A stretch of DNA of 41,598 nucleotides, taken from contig CAIXEA010000150.1 of the NCBI GenBank assembly GCA_903918315.1, positions 1 through 41,598 on the forward strand, read 5' to 3'. Position 1 is the stretch's first letter; every line of letters starts with the position of its first letter. Below, piece by piece: positions 17,035 to 24,774 of this stretch. The translations under genes and the position numbers were made by a program. The notes beneath the pieces are model-generated. The model was not told the origin of the DNA and made no database searches. It worked only from the letters and a program-made list of their open reading frames with translations. Source of the DNA: an uncultured Acetobacteraceae bacterium. GTDB taxonomy: Bacteria > Pseudomonadota > Alphaproteobacteria > Acetobacterales > Acetobacteraceae.

Positions 17035-17101
17035 CACCGCATCTGGTGCTTGTGACAACGTGGTAAAAATCCAGTTGTCATCTCATGCAAAGGAGAATGA
17101 C

Positions 17102-17476
17102 ATGACGAAATTCCGGTCCATTCTGGCCGCGTCGGTGCTTGCCCTCGGGGTCTCGGGTTCGGCCCATGCGCAGATGTTCTATATGACGTCGGGCCACGAG
17201 ATGCGTGCCAGCAAACTGATTGGGATGCCGATCTACAACGATCATAACGAAAAGATCGGGATGATCGACGATGTGGTGGTGCCGGAGAAAGGCGGCGAGG
17301 CGATGGCGGTCCTGTCGGTCGGTGGTTTTGTCGGCGGCACAAAAATGGTGGAGGTTCCGCTCAGCCATGTGCATGGCAAGGGCGACAAGGTGATGATGCC
17401 GGGTGCCGACGGTGAGAAGGTCGCGTTGGTGAAGATGCCGGCTTATACCTACGGTCTCCAGGGTGGCGGCGGCTGA
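17102..17476 (+). CDS. Exported PRC-barrel domain protein
   Basis: The 124-residue protein begins with a Sec signal peptide (KFRSILAASVLALGVSGSAHA-type, cleavage likely after AHA near residue 23) and should be periplasmic. The rest is one PRC-barrel domain: MRASKLIGMPIYNDHNEKIG, then MIDDVVVPEKGG, AVLSVGGFVGGTKMVEVPLS and a C-terminal Gly-rich tail. PRC barrels bind proteins, RNA or membranes; exported single-domain versions are common in alphaproteobacteria and have no settled role. AAAGGAGAATGAC before the ATG is a strong ribosome site. It stands alone between the nirB hairpin and a strong terminator, so it is probably its own transcription unit. A link to nitrite reduction is not shown. 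Confidence 0.88.
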   Translation: MTKFRSILAASVLALGVSGSAHAQMFYMTSGHEMRASKLIGMPIYNDHNEKIGMIDDVVVPEKGGEAMAVLSVGGFVGGTKMVEVPLSHVHGKGDKVMMPGADGEKVALVKMPAYTYGLQGGGG

Positions 17477-17490
17477 ACCATGCGCAACCT

Positions 17491-17526
17491 GGCCCGCTCG
17501 ACTGTGCACGAGCGGGCCGGGTTTTT
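17491..17526 (+). terminator. Rho-independent terminator after the PRC-barrel gene
   Basis: GGCCCGCTCG at 17491-17500 pairs perfectly with CGAGCGGGCC at 17509-17518 around an eight-base loop, and GGGTTTTT follows. A ten-pair GC stem plus T run, 15 bases past the stop, is a textbook intrinsic terminator. Confidence 0.9.
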
Positions 17527-17591
17527 GCGGATCTCGATGGAGCGATTTTCATCAGTTGACAGCGGCCGGTCTGGTCTGCGTTCTTCCGGTT

Positions 17592-18473
17592 ATGATTTCG
17601 AAACGCGCGCTGTTAACTGGGCTGTCGTCCCTGGTGATACCCACCGGCAGCGATGCGTCCGACACCAGCACGCGGGATCGGTTTTTTACGGCCAGCGATG
17701 GCACGCGGCTTCACTATCTGGATGCCGGTCCGGTTCACCACGATCGGGTCATCCTACTGGTTCCGGGCTGGACCATGCCTGCCTGGATCTGGGAGGCGCA
17801 AATTCATGCGTTCAGCCAAGGTCATCGTGTCATCGCTTTCGACCCGAGGGGCCAGGGCCAATCTGCCATTGCCGCCAGCGGCTACGAGCCCAATCGCCGG
17901 GGGCAGGACATTGGAGACCTGATCGCGCATCTCAGTATTGCGCGCGTCATGGTTGTTGCCTGGTCGCTGGGCGTGCTTGACACGCTTGCCTATGTCCATG
18001 CGCAGGGCGACACCCGCCTCGCTGGTCTGGTCCTGGTCGACAACTCGGTGGGTGAGGAGCCGGCGCCACCGATGCCGCCGGCCTTGCCCCCCGGCCAGAC
18101 ACCACCGCCGAAACCGCCGCACGCTGAGGAAATGCGCCGCTTTGTGCGAAGCATGTTCCATACGGATCGTGATCCATCTTATCTGGACCGGTTGACCTCA
18201 GCGACGCTGCGAACCCCGGAATGGGCGGCCCGCGCGCTGCTGGCCTATCCTGTTCCGCGTACATATTGGAAAGAAGCGGTCTATGCGGTGAGCCGCCCGG
18301 TCCTGTATGTGGTTCGGCCGAAGTGGGTCCCTCAGGCCCAAAATCTCGCGCTGCATCGCCCTGGTACGGAGACGGAAATTTTCAAGGAAGCTGGCCACGC
18401 CCTGTTCGTCGACGAACCAACGCGCTTCAACGCCGTGGTTGAGAGCTTTATCCGGCGACGAGTCTGGCCATGA
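17592..18473 (+). CDS. Exported alpha/beta hydrolase
   Basis: The 293-residue protein has a short hydrophobic N-terminus (MISKRALLTGLSSLVIP) that may be a signal peptide, then an alpha/beta-hydrolase fold. LVPGWTMPAWIWEAQ forms the oxyanion region, VIAFDPRGQGQS the strand-4 turn, and VVAWSLGVLDTL the nucleophile elbow, with Ser in A-W-S-L-G rather than the usual G-x-S-x-G. EAGHALFVDEP holds the catalytic His near the C-terminus. A Pro-rich insertion (PAPPMPPALPPGQTPPP) sits in the cap region. Substrate is unknown; esterase, lactonase or haloperoxidase-like activity are all possible. The stop overlaps the next start by four bases (ATGA), so the two are translationally coupled. It begins the three-gene set running to 21765. 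Confidence 0.82.
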   Translation: MISKRALLTGLSSLVIPTGSDASDTSTRDRFFTASDGTRLHYLDAGPVHHDRVILLVPGWTMPAWIWEAQIHAFSQGHRVIAFDPRGQGQSAIAASGYEPNRRGQDIGDLIAHLSIARVMVVAWSLGVLDTLAYVHAQGDTRLAGLVLVDNSVGEEPAPPMPPALPPGQTPPPKPPHAEEMRRFVRSMFHTDRDPSYLDRLTSATLRTPEWAARALLAYPVPRTYWKEAVYAVSRPVLYVVRPKWVPQAQNLALHRPGTETEIFKEAGHALFVDEPTRFNAVVESFIRRRVWP

Positions 18474-20917
18474 ATCTGTGGGCGCTGTTCCTGGTCTCGA
18501 GCGCTGCTGTCGGCTACGAGACGGCATTGACCCGCTATTTCGCCGTGGCGAAGTGGTCGGAGTATGGCTACTGGGTGATCTCCATCGTCATGGTTGGTTT
18601 CGCACTGAGTGGGGTAGTACTGGCTCTGTGGCGTGACGCGTTTGCCCGTCATGGGGAGCGCCTTCTGGCGACCTTACCGCCTTTCTTGGTCGCGACGGCC
18701 GCGATCGGCTACTGGCTGGTGACGATCAATCCATTCAATCCCCTGCAACTACAGAATCCCGCCACCTGGCAACCGCAGCTCTGGAACATCGGCCTCTATT
18801 ATGCGGCGCTGCTGCCATTTTTCTTCCTCGCGGGGGTCTTCATAAGCTTGAATTTCGTGCTGTATGCCAATCGCATCGGTCTGGTTTATGGCTACGATCT
18901 CACGGGTGCGGGCGCCGGGGCCGCCATGGTGCTCGTGGCGATGTTTGGTGTCCACGCCTTTAACCTCGTGCCGCTATTGCTGGTGCCGCTGGCGGCCAGC
19001 GCCTTGTTCACCGACCGCCGTTGGCGCATGCGCTCCGTCGTGACAGCGCTGTTGGCCTTGCTGGTCGGGGAGGCCGGACTGCTCACCGATCCGCATGCCG
19101 CGTTCAATGACTTCAAGGCGATCTACGCACCCCTTCACACGCAAGACGCCCAGGTGGTGGCTGAAGTCCTCTCGCCCCGCGGCGATTACGTGCTGCTCGA
19201 CGATTTTCAGGAGCGGGTTGACACCGACATCTCCAACAATGCCGGACTGCTTGGGGTCGGCGGACCGCCCCAGACCTATGGACTGTACCGCGACGGTAAC
19301 CGGATCGCGGCGCTCCCGAAGGATGGAAACTGGGACGTCAGCTACGCGCCAGCAACGCTCGATGCGCTGCCCTACACATTGATCCCGCACGCGCGTGTCC
19401 TGATCGCCGGCGGGTCGGGCGGATTTCGCGCCCGGCAGGCTCTTGCCCTGGGCGCCCGGTCCGTGCGGGTGCTGGAGCCTGAGCCGATCCTGCGCGGTGC
19501 GCTTGAGAAGGGGCTGGGCCCGTCACCGCATTTGCCGGTGGATCCGGCTGTGACCATCAGTGGCGAAAGCCCGATGGCCGCGCATCTCGGACAGGCCGAT
19601 ATTGTCGATTTATCGGCCGATTTCATCGATACCGCGGAAGCCAATGTCACTGCGTACAGCGCGGAAGCGATCGCCCTCTACGTGCGGACATTGCCGCCCG
19701 GCGGGATTGTGTCCATCCCGGTTTCGATCCGTGATTTCCCGGTCTACGCACTGCGCATGTTGGCGGCGGCCCGTGCGGGCTTGGTGGCGGCGGGGGTCAA
19801 TGATCCGGCGCTCCATACCGTGGTCTATCGCTCCGCGTGGTCAGTCAGAATTCTGCTATCGGCCACGGCCTGGGATGAGGCACGGCTCGCGGCGGTCAGG
19901 GCGTTCTGCGATCAACGGTCATTCGATGTCTCCTGGTATCCGGGCATGGACGTCGCCGCCGCGCGGGCGAAAATCTACAATGATCTGCCCCGCACGTCCT
20001 TTGCGCTGGGGGAGGTGGAGGCCACGGGCTCCGATGATGCCATCGCCGATGAGGCCGAAGCGATCCTGTCCGGACGGGATACCCAATCCGCTGCCTCTTT
20101 CAATCTCAGCCCCATTACACTTGATCGGCCATTCTTTTATGCCGCGCTGCGCCTGGATCAGCTTGGCACCATCCTGAGGCGCCTGGAAATTCTGCCGCAA
20201 CAGGAGGTTGGCGCACTGGTCAATCTGGCGGTTTTGGCACAAGCGCTGGTGATTGCCGTCGTTGTGCTGCTGGTACCGCTGGCGGCGCGACGGCGTCTGC
20301 ATGACGGAAGCGGGGCGCGCCAACCGCTTTGGCAGGCTGTGGTCTATTTCCCGGCCCTCGGATTGGGTTTTCTGTTTGTTGAAATTTATTTGATCGAGAA
20401 GGCCAGCGTTTGGCTGAACGACCGCACCAGTGGTTTCGCCCTGGTGTTGACGGGAATGCTGGTGTTTTCCGGGCTGGGCAGCCTGTCAGCGGAGCGACTG
20501 TCCCGCACGCCCCGAATGGCCATGGGATTGATCGCGGCCAGTGTGGTTGTGTGGTCCGTGCTGGTGCTGGCCGGCTTGCAACCGATGATCATGGCAACGC
20601 TGTCCTGGCCTTGGTTGTTTCGAGCCGCCGCACTGCTGGCTGTCATAGCCCCGGTATCGGTGATGTTGGGTCTGCCGTTCCCGCTGGGCTTGAGCCGGGC
20701 CGGGCAAGGCGGGATGCTGCCCTGGGCCTGGGGGCTGAACGGCGCGTTTTCCGTCGTCGCGACGCCGCTCGCAAACCTGATTGCCCGTGAAGCCGGCTTT
20801 GACAGGGTTCTTTTGTGTGCGGCGATCCTGTATGGGGTCGCGCTGTTAACGTTCCCTGTGATGAGGACAAGCCGCACGTGGCCAAGACCGATTTCTTCCC
20901 TACCCGTCGCGGACTGA
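18470..20917 (+). CDS. Polytopic membrane protein with a spermidine-synthase-like domain
   Basis: The 815-residue product has three parts. About residues 1-205 hold six or so membrane helices (SAAVGYETALTRYFAVAKWS early, then YGYDLTGAGAGAAMVLVAMF). About 210-580 form a soluble domain whose VLIAGGSGGFRARQALALGA near 309, then VRVLEPEPIL, resembles the nucleotide-binding motif of spermidine synthases, with ADIVDLSADF at the expected later strand and FYAALRLDQ near the end. About 583-805 add seven or so helices, including LGLGFLFVEIYLIEKASVW and VMLGLPFPLGL. This design occurs in uncharacterised fused transporter/spermidine-synthase proteins. Whether it transfers an aminopropyl group is unknown: the usual acidic catalytic motif (YDxIxxD) is replaced by DIVDLSAD. 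It overlaps the hydrolase by 4 bases and the next gene by 40. Confidence 0.75.
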   Translation: MNLWALFLVSSAAVGYETALTRYFAVAKWSEYGYWVISIVMVGFALSGVVLALWRDAFARHGERLLATLPPFLVATAAIGYWLVTINPFNPLQLQNPATWQPQLWNIGLYYAALLPFFFLAGVFISLNFVLYANRIGLVYGYDLTGAGAGAAMVLVAMFGVHAFNLVPLLLVPLAASALFTDRRWRMRSVVTALLALLVGEAGLLTDPHAAFNDFKAIYAPLHTQDAQVVAEVLSPRGDYVLLDDFQERVDTDISNNAGLLGVGGPPQTYGLYRDGNRIAALPKDGNWDVSYAPATLDALPYTLIPHARVLIAGGSGGFRARQALALGARSVRVLEPEPILRGALEKGLGPSPHLPVDPAVTISGESPMAAHLGQADIVDLSADFIDTAEANVTAYSAEAIALYVRTLPPGGIVSIPVSIRDFPVYALRMLAAARAGLVAAGVNDPALHTVVYRSAWSVRILLSATAWDEARLAAVRAFCDQRSFDVSWYPGMDVAAARAKIYNDLPRTSFALGEVEATGSDDAIADEAEAILSGRDTQSAASFNLSPITLDRPFFYAALRLDQLGTILRRLEILPQQEVGALVNLAVLAQALVIAVVVLLVPLAARRRLHDGSGARQPLWQAVVYFPALGLGFLFVEIYLIEKASVWLNDRTSGFALVLTGMLVFSGLGSLSAERLSRTPRMAMGLIAASVVVWSVLVLAGLQPMIMATLSWPWLFRAAALLAVIAPVSVMLGLPFPLGLSRAGQGGMLPWAWGLNGAFSVVATPLANLIAREAGFDRVLLCAAILYGVALLTFPVMRTSRTWPRPISSLPVAD

Positions 20918-21765
20918 TTGCATCGGCCGCCGCGGCGACTTTGCTGCGCCCCGGTTCGGCTGGTGCCGCGGCCAATGCGGCTTCCTGGACCAAGGCTGCC
21001 TATGAGCAGGCCATGAAGGACTCCGGCCGACCGGTCAGCCTGACGGATGGTCAGTTCGACGCCATTCAGAAGCGCCGTCCAGCGGCGCTGAAACGGATCG
21101 AGGCCTATCTGAAAGAGCGTCTGGGGTCGGCGGATCCAGCGGTGCTGCGCGCGTTCTCAGAAGTGCCCCGCGAATACTACCACTATCAATACCCCGAGCA
21201 TCACGCCACGCCGGGTGAAGCCTACGAAGACACGCCGAAGCCGTGGGCGCTTGGCTATGGTTCGGCTTTGTCCGACTATCTCGGGCAGGCCTATATGACG
21301 CAGGTGTGTCAGCCAAAACCCGGCGATGTGACGCTGGAAATCGGCACTGGCAGCGGCTTTCAAAGCTCGCTGCTGTCGCGCATCGTCAAGGACTCCTACT
21401 CGATCGAAATCATCGAGCCGCTCGGCAAGGCGGTCGGTAAGATCTTCGCTCCGCTGGGTTATGACAACGTCCACTCCAAGGTGGGTGATGGCTATTACGG
21501 CTGGCCTGAGGTCGAAGGGGGGTTCGATATCATCATCGTGACCTGCGCCGCGACCTTCGTGCCGCAGGAACTGCTGAAGCAGATGAAGCCCGGCGGGCGC
21601 ATGGTCATCCCCATCGGCCAGCCCTTCAAGCGCGGTCAGGTCTTGTACATCTACACCAAGGACGCCGACGGCAAAGTGCACTCCAAGCGCGATATGGGGG
21701 TGTTCTTCATCCCGATGACGGGTGCGATCGCCAAAGCGCAGCAGAAGATCAGCGATACCCAGTAG
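20878..21765 (+). CDS. Tat-exported protein-L-isoaspartate O-methyltransferase homologue
   Basis: The 295-residue product starts, by my choice, at the GTG at 20878, which gives VAKTDFFPTRRGLIASAAAA, a twin-arginine signal (TRRGLIA, hydrophobic run, then AGAAANA). GATGAGGACAAG upstream can serve as ribosome site. The mature part is a class I AdoMet-dependent methyltransferase of the PCMT family: REYYHYQYPEHH, LGYGSALSDYLGQAYMTQ (substrate region), VTLEIGTGSGFQSSLLSR (motif I near 150), GDGYYGWPEVEGGFDIIIVT and KQMKPGGRMVIPIG. PCMT normally repairs isoaspartate in cytoplasmic proteins with AdoMet, so an exported form is odd: either AdoMet reaches the periplasm or the protein has another role. 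It overlaps the membrane protein by 40 bases. An upstream ATG at 20815 is possible but would bury the Tat signal. Confidence 0.85.
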   Translation: MAKTDFFPTRRGLIASAAAATLLRPGSAGAAANAASWTKAAYEQAMKDSGRPVSLTDGQFDAIQKRRPAALKRIEAYLKERLGSADPAVLRAFSEVPREYYHYQYPEHHATPGEAYEDTPKPWALGYGSALSDYLGQAYMTQVCQPKPGDVTLEIGTGSGFQSSLLSRIVKDSYSIEIIEPLGKAVGKIFAPLGYDNVHSKVGDGYYGWPEVEGGFDIIIVTCAATFVPQELLKQMKPGGRMVIPIGQPFKRGQVLYIYTKDADGKVHSKRDMGVFFIPMTGAIAKAQQKISDTQ

Positions 21766-21771
21766 ACCCGG

Positions 21772-22887
21772 CTATATCGGGATGGCAGCCCATTCGGCGA
21801 TGCGTCTGGCATTGCCGTCCCAGGTGAAATCCCGATGTTCCAGTTCTGCCCGTGCCGCCTGACCCAGGCGGTGGCGGAGCGTCTCGTCTGTGACCAGACG
21901 CTGGATCGCGTTCCACATGGCGTCTGGATGGCCGGGGTCGAACAGCAGCGCCGTTTGCTCGTGCGTCAGAATTTCGCGGATATTCGGCTGATCCGGTGCC
22001 ACGATGGCGCAGCCCGCGGCCATGTAGTCGAAGATCTTCAAAGGTGATGCGTATTCCGTCACTTTTGGCTGCAAGGCGATGTCAAAGCGCATGACCTGCG
22101 CCGGCACGTCTTCATGCGGCACGATCCCGGTGAAATGAACCCGGTCGGTGACGCCGAGAGCACGAGCCTGGGCCTCCAGTTCCGGGCGGGCGGGGCCGTC
22201 CCCGACAACGGTCAGGGTCATATTCTGGCCGGGCATGGCGGCCACGACTGAATCGAGCCCATGCCAGGTGCGCACGAATCCCACGAATCCGAGCGACACC
22301 GCCGCGCCGTCCGGGCGCCGGGCGTTGGGTGGAAAGCGGTTCAGCACGATGCCATTGGGCACGACCTGGATGCGATCCTCTGGCACCCCGCCGGCGGCGA
22401 GGATATGGCCGAGCACGCGCGTGACTGGCAGTACTTTGGTCGCGGAGCGCCAGGTGAAGCGTTCGAGCGCGAAAGCCAGACCGGTCAGGCGCAGGCCGCC
22501 GAACAGTGAACGTTCGCGGGCCAAGGGCGAATTGACTTCCAGAAACAGCGTTACGCCATGCCGCCGCGCCAGCCATGCGCCAGCCAGGAAATAGAGATTG
22601 CACCGCTCGTAGACAAAATCCGGCCTGAAATCGCGCCATGCCCGCCGTAGCCGCAGATAGGCAGGGATGTTGTAGGCGAGTTCTGCGAGCTCGCCGAGCA
22701 CGCCCGGCAGCAGCCGGCGCAGGCGGGCGACCATCTTGCTCTCGCCGCCGAAGGACGACTCTTCGTAGAAGCTTGGCCCGACCACCATCACCTCATGCCC
22801 GGCGGCCCGGAAGGCGCGGATCAGCTCCTCCACATGCACACTTTGGCCGTCATGCGACTGGATGCGGTGACTGTAGAGAATGCGCAT
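21772..22887 (-). CDS. Glycosyltransferase family 4
   Basis: The 371-residue GT-B enzyme should use a nucleotide sugar to build a surface glycan or glycolipid. The N-terminal acceptor domain opens MRILYSHRIQSHDGQSVHVE and contains PDFVYERCNLYFLAGAWLAR and LFLEVNSPLARER. The C-terminal donor domain has VVPNGIVLNRFPP, LGFVGFVRTWHGLD, LTVVGDGPARPELEAQARAL, RVHFTGIVPHEDVPA and EYASPLKIFDYMAAGCAIVA; the last is the GT4 E-x7-E region, with a Phe-Asp in place of the usual Leu-Glu. No membrane helix is seen. It stands apart from any glycan cluster, converging on the methyltransferase gene six bases away and followed upstream by the CoA-transferase gene on the same strand. Confidence 0.88.
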   Translation of the reverse strand: MRILYSHRIQSHDGQSVHVEELIRAFRAAGHEVMVVGPSFYEESSFGGESKMVARLRRLLPGVLGELAELAYNIPAYLRLRRAWRDFRPDFVYERCNLYFLAGAWLARRHGVTLFLEVNSPLARERSLFGGLRLTGLAFALERFTWRSATKVLPVTRVLGHILAAGGVPEDRIQVVPNGIVLNRFPPNARRPDGAAVSLGFVGFVRTWHGLDSVVAAMPGQNMTLTVVGDGPARPELEAQARALGVTDRVHFTGIVPHEDVPAQVMRFDIALQPKVTEYASPLKIFDYMAAGCAIVAPDQPNIREILTHEQTALLFDPGHPDAMWNAIQRLVTDETLRHRLGQAARAELEHRDFTWDGNARRIAEWAAIPI

Positions 22888-22936
22888 GCGATGGTTCCCG
22901 TGGATGGGCGGCGTATAGCGGGGCCGTGCCCGAAGA

Positions 22937-24130
22937 TCACCCCATCGCGAAGGCGCCGGTGTCGCGCAATGCCGCGATCTGCGCCTCGGAATAGCCGAGG
23001 GCCTCGCGCAGCAGCACCTCGGTTTCCGATCCCAGGATCGGCGCCGCGGTGGTGGCGACGCCCCCCCCTTCGGTCAGCTTGAACGGGGTGCCCAACAGGT
23101 CCTGCATCGTGCCATCAGCATTGCGCGCCTGGACGCGCATGTCATTGGCCAGCACCTGCGGGTGCGTCATCACCTGATCGACCGTGTGCAATGGGGAGCA
23201 GGCGACGCTGCGTGCCTCGAACCGATCCACCCAGTAAGCGACAGATTGCTGACCAAACCGCTCTTCCAGCATCGGAATCAGCACGGCACGCTGTTCCATG
23301 CGCTTCACCGCACCCTCGAAACGCGGATCAAGCGCGAGGTCGGGCCAGTCCAGCGCGTCGCAGAAGCGCTTCCATGCGCCGTCATTGGGCGCGCCGGCCA
23401 GCATGTAGCCGTCGGCGCATTTGAACGCCTGATAGGGGACCAGATGGCCGCTGCCGGAGCCCTGCGGTTCCGGCATGTGCCCGCCCTGCATCCAGCCGAC
23501 GGCGTGGTAGCCCATCAGAGCCACCGCGGTTTCCAGCAATGACCCACGCACCCAGGTGCCGCGACCGGTCTGGGTACGGGCCAGCAAGGCCGTGACGATG
23601 CCGCCATAGCAGGAAATGCCCGTCGACATGTCGATGAAGCTCACGCCGCTGCGGATCGGTGTCCCGCCGGGATAGCCCGTGGTGGACATCGGCCCGGCGA
23701 AGGCCTGCACCATGAGGTCATAGCCACGCTTCTCCGCCAGTGGTCCATGGGCGCCGTAGCCGGAGATGGTGCAGACGACCAACCTCGGATTCGCTGTCTG
23801 CAGCGCCTCCAGGCTGATGCCGAGGCGGGTCGCGGTGTCGGGCAGGAAGCTGTGGATCAGCACATCCGCGGTGGCAGCGAGCTGCTTCAGCACATCCCGT
23901 GCGCCTTGATGTTTCAGGTTCAGCGCCATGCTGCGTTTGCCGCGGTTCACAGAGGTGAAATTGGCGCTCCATCCTTCCCGGCTCATGGGCGGCCAACGGC
24001 GGTTTTCGTCGCCTTCCGGGCTTTCGATCTTGATCACCTCGGCGCCGAAATCTGCCAGCATCTGGGCGCAATAGGGACCAGCCAACACGCGGCTGAGATC
24101 GATGACCCGAATGCCACTGAGTACTTTCAT
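22937..24130 (-). CDS. CaiB/BaiF-family (class III) CoA-transferase
   Basis: The 397-residue cytoplasmic enzyme moves CoA between carboxylic acids. The start LSGIRVIDLSRVLAGPYCAQ, followed by MLADFGAEVIKIESPEGDE and VNRGKRSMALNLKHQ, is diagnostic. SFIDMSTGISCYGGIVTALL holds the Asp that carries the acyl-anhydride intermediate in formyl-CoA transferase. RGSLLETAVALMGY and PHPQ-type segment (VMTHPQVLANDMRV) follow. I chose the ATG at 24130, which has GGAGGAACC upstream; the frame is open 14 codons further. Substrates cannot be read from sequence. The nearby acyl-CoA dehydrogenase at 26961 may serve the same catabolism, but the two are separated by other genes. Confidence 0.9.
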   Translation of the reverse strand: MKVLSGIRVIDLSRVLAGPYCAQMLADFGAEVIKIESPEGDENRRWPPMSREGWSANFTSVNRGKRSMALNLKHQGARDVLKQLAATADVLIHSFLPDTATRLGISLEALQTANPRLVVCTISGYGAHGPLAEKRGYDLMVQAFAGPMSTTGYPGGTPIRSGVSFIDMSTGISCYGGIVTALLARTQTGRGTWVRGSLLETAVALMGYHAVGWMQGGHMPEPQGSGSGHLVPYQAFKCADGYMLAGAPNDGAWKRFCDALDWPDLALDPRFEGAVKRMEQRAVLIPMLEERFGQQSVAYWVDRFEARSVACSPLHTVDQVMTHPQVLANDMRVQARNADGTMQDLLGTPFKLTEGGGVATTAAPILGSETEVLLREALGYSEAQIAALRDTGAFAMG

Positions 24131-24194
24131 CGGTTTGGTTCCTCCGCTTTCGTGGGCTAGCTTGCCGTGCAATCACGATGGGGAGAAGTCAGGC

Positions 24195-24767
24195 ATGTCT
24201 GAATCGATGGAACGGGCGCATGAGACGATGCATCATGACGCGCATGCCCATGGCGATTCCTGGGCTCGGGGTACGGCGGTCCTGGTATCGGTCCTCGCGG
24301 CGGCGCTCGCGATTTCTGAAGTGGCCGGGAAATCGGCGCAGACGAGCTACCTGACCCATCATATCGAACTTTCGGATGGCTGGGCGTTCTACCAGGCCAA
24401 AAATCTGCGCCAGGCCGTGCGTGGATCGGAAATCACCATTCTGGAAAGTCTGACGAACGCCGCTGACCCAGCGATCCAAAAGCGCATACAGGATGCGCGG
24501 GACTACCAGGCGCGCATGCGCGACGATCCCGCCAGCGGTGAAGGCATGAAGCAGTTGGCCGAGAAAGCGAAGCACAAGGAGGAAGAGCGCGCCCACGCCT
24601 ACCACCATTACCACCATTATGAATTCGTCTCGGGCGCGCTGCAGATCGCGATCGTGCTGTCCGCCGCGTCCGTCGTCACCCGCATTCGCCCTTTGACCAT
24701 CGCCGCGGGACTGATCGGATTCACGGCTGGCGGCTTTGGCCTGGGGGTCGCGCTGGGCTGGATATGA
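24195..24767 (+). CDS. DUF4337 membrane protein, histidine-rich
   Basis: The 190-residue protein matches the DUF4337 layout. A cytoplasmic N-terminus with His-rich HETMHHDAHAHGDSW precedes a membrane helix (TAVLVSVLAAALAISEVAG). A helical soluble segment follows with SDGWAFYQAKNLRQAVRG and IQDARDYQARMRDDP, the family's most recognisable part. Two C-terminal helices (GALQIAIVLSAASVVTRI and ITIAAGLIGF-like) end it. A second His cluster, HAYHHYHHYEF, stands just before the last pair of helices. The function is unknown; metal binding by the His runs is only a suggestion. GGGGAGAAG precedes the ATG at 24195. It converges on the antiporter gene seven bases away. Confidence 0.82.
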   Translation: MSESMERAHETMHHDAHAHGDSWARGTAVLVSVLAAALAISEVAGKSAQTSYLTHHIELSDGWAFYQAKNLRQAVRGSEITILESLTNAADPAIQKRIQDARDYQARMRDDPASGEGMKQLAEKAKHKEEERAHAYHHYHHYEFVSGALQIAIVLSAASVVTRIRPLTIAAGLIGFTAGGFGLGVALGWI

Positions 24768-24774
24768 GCCTGGC

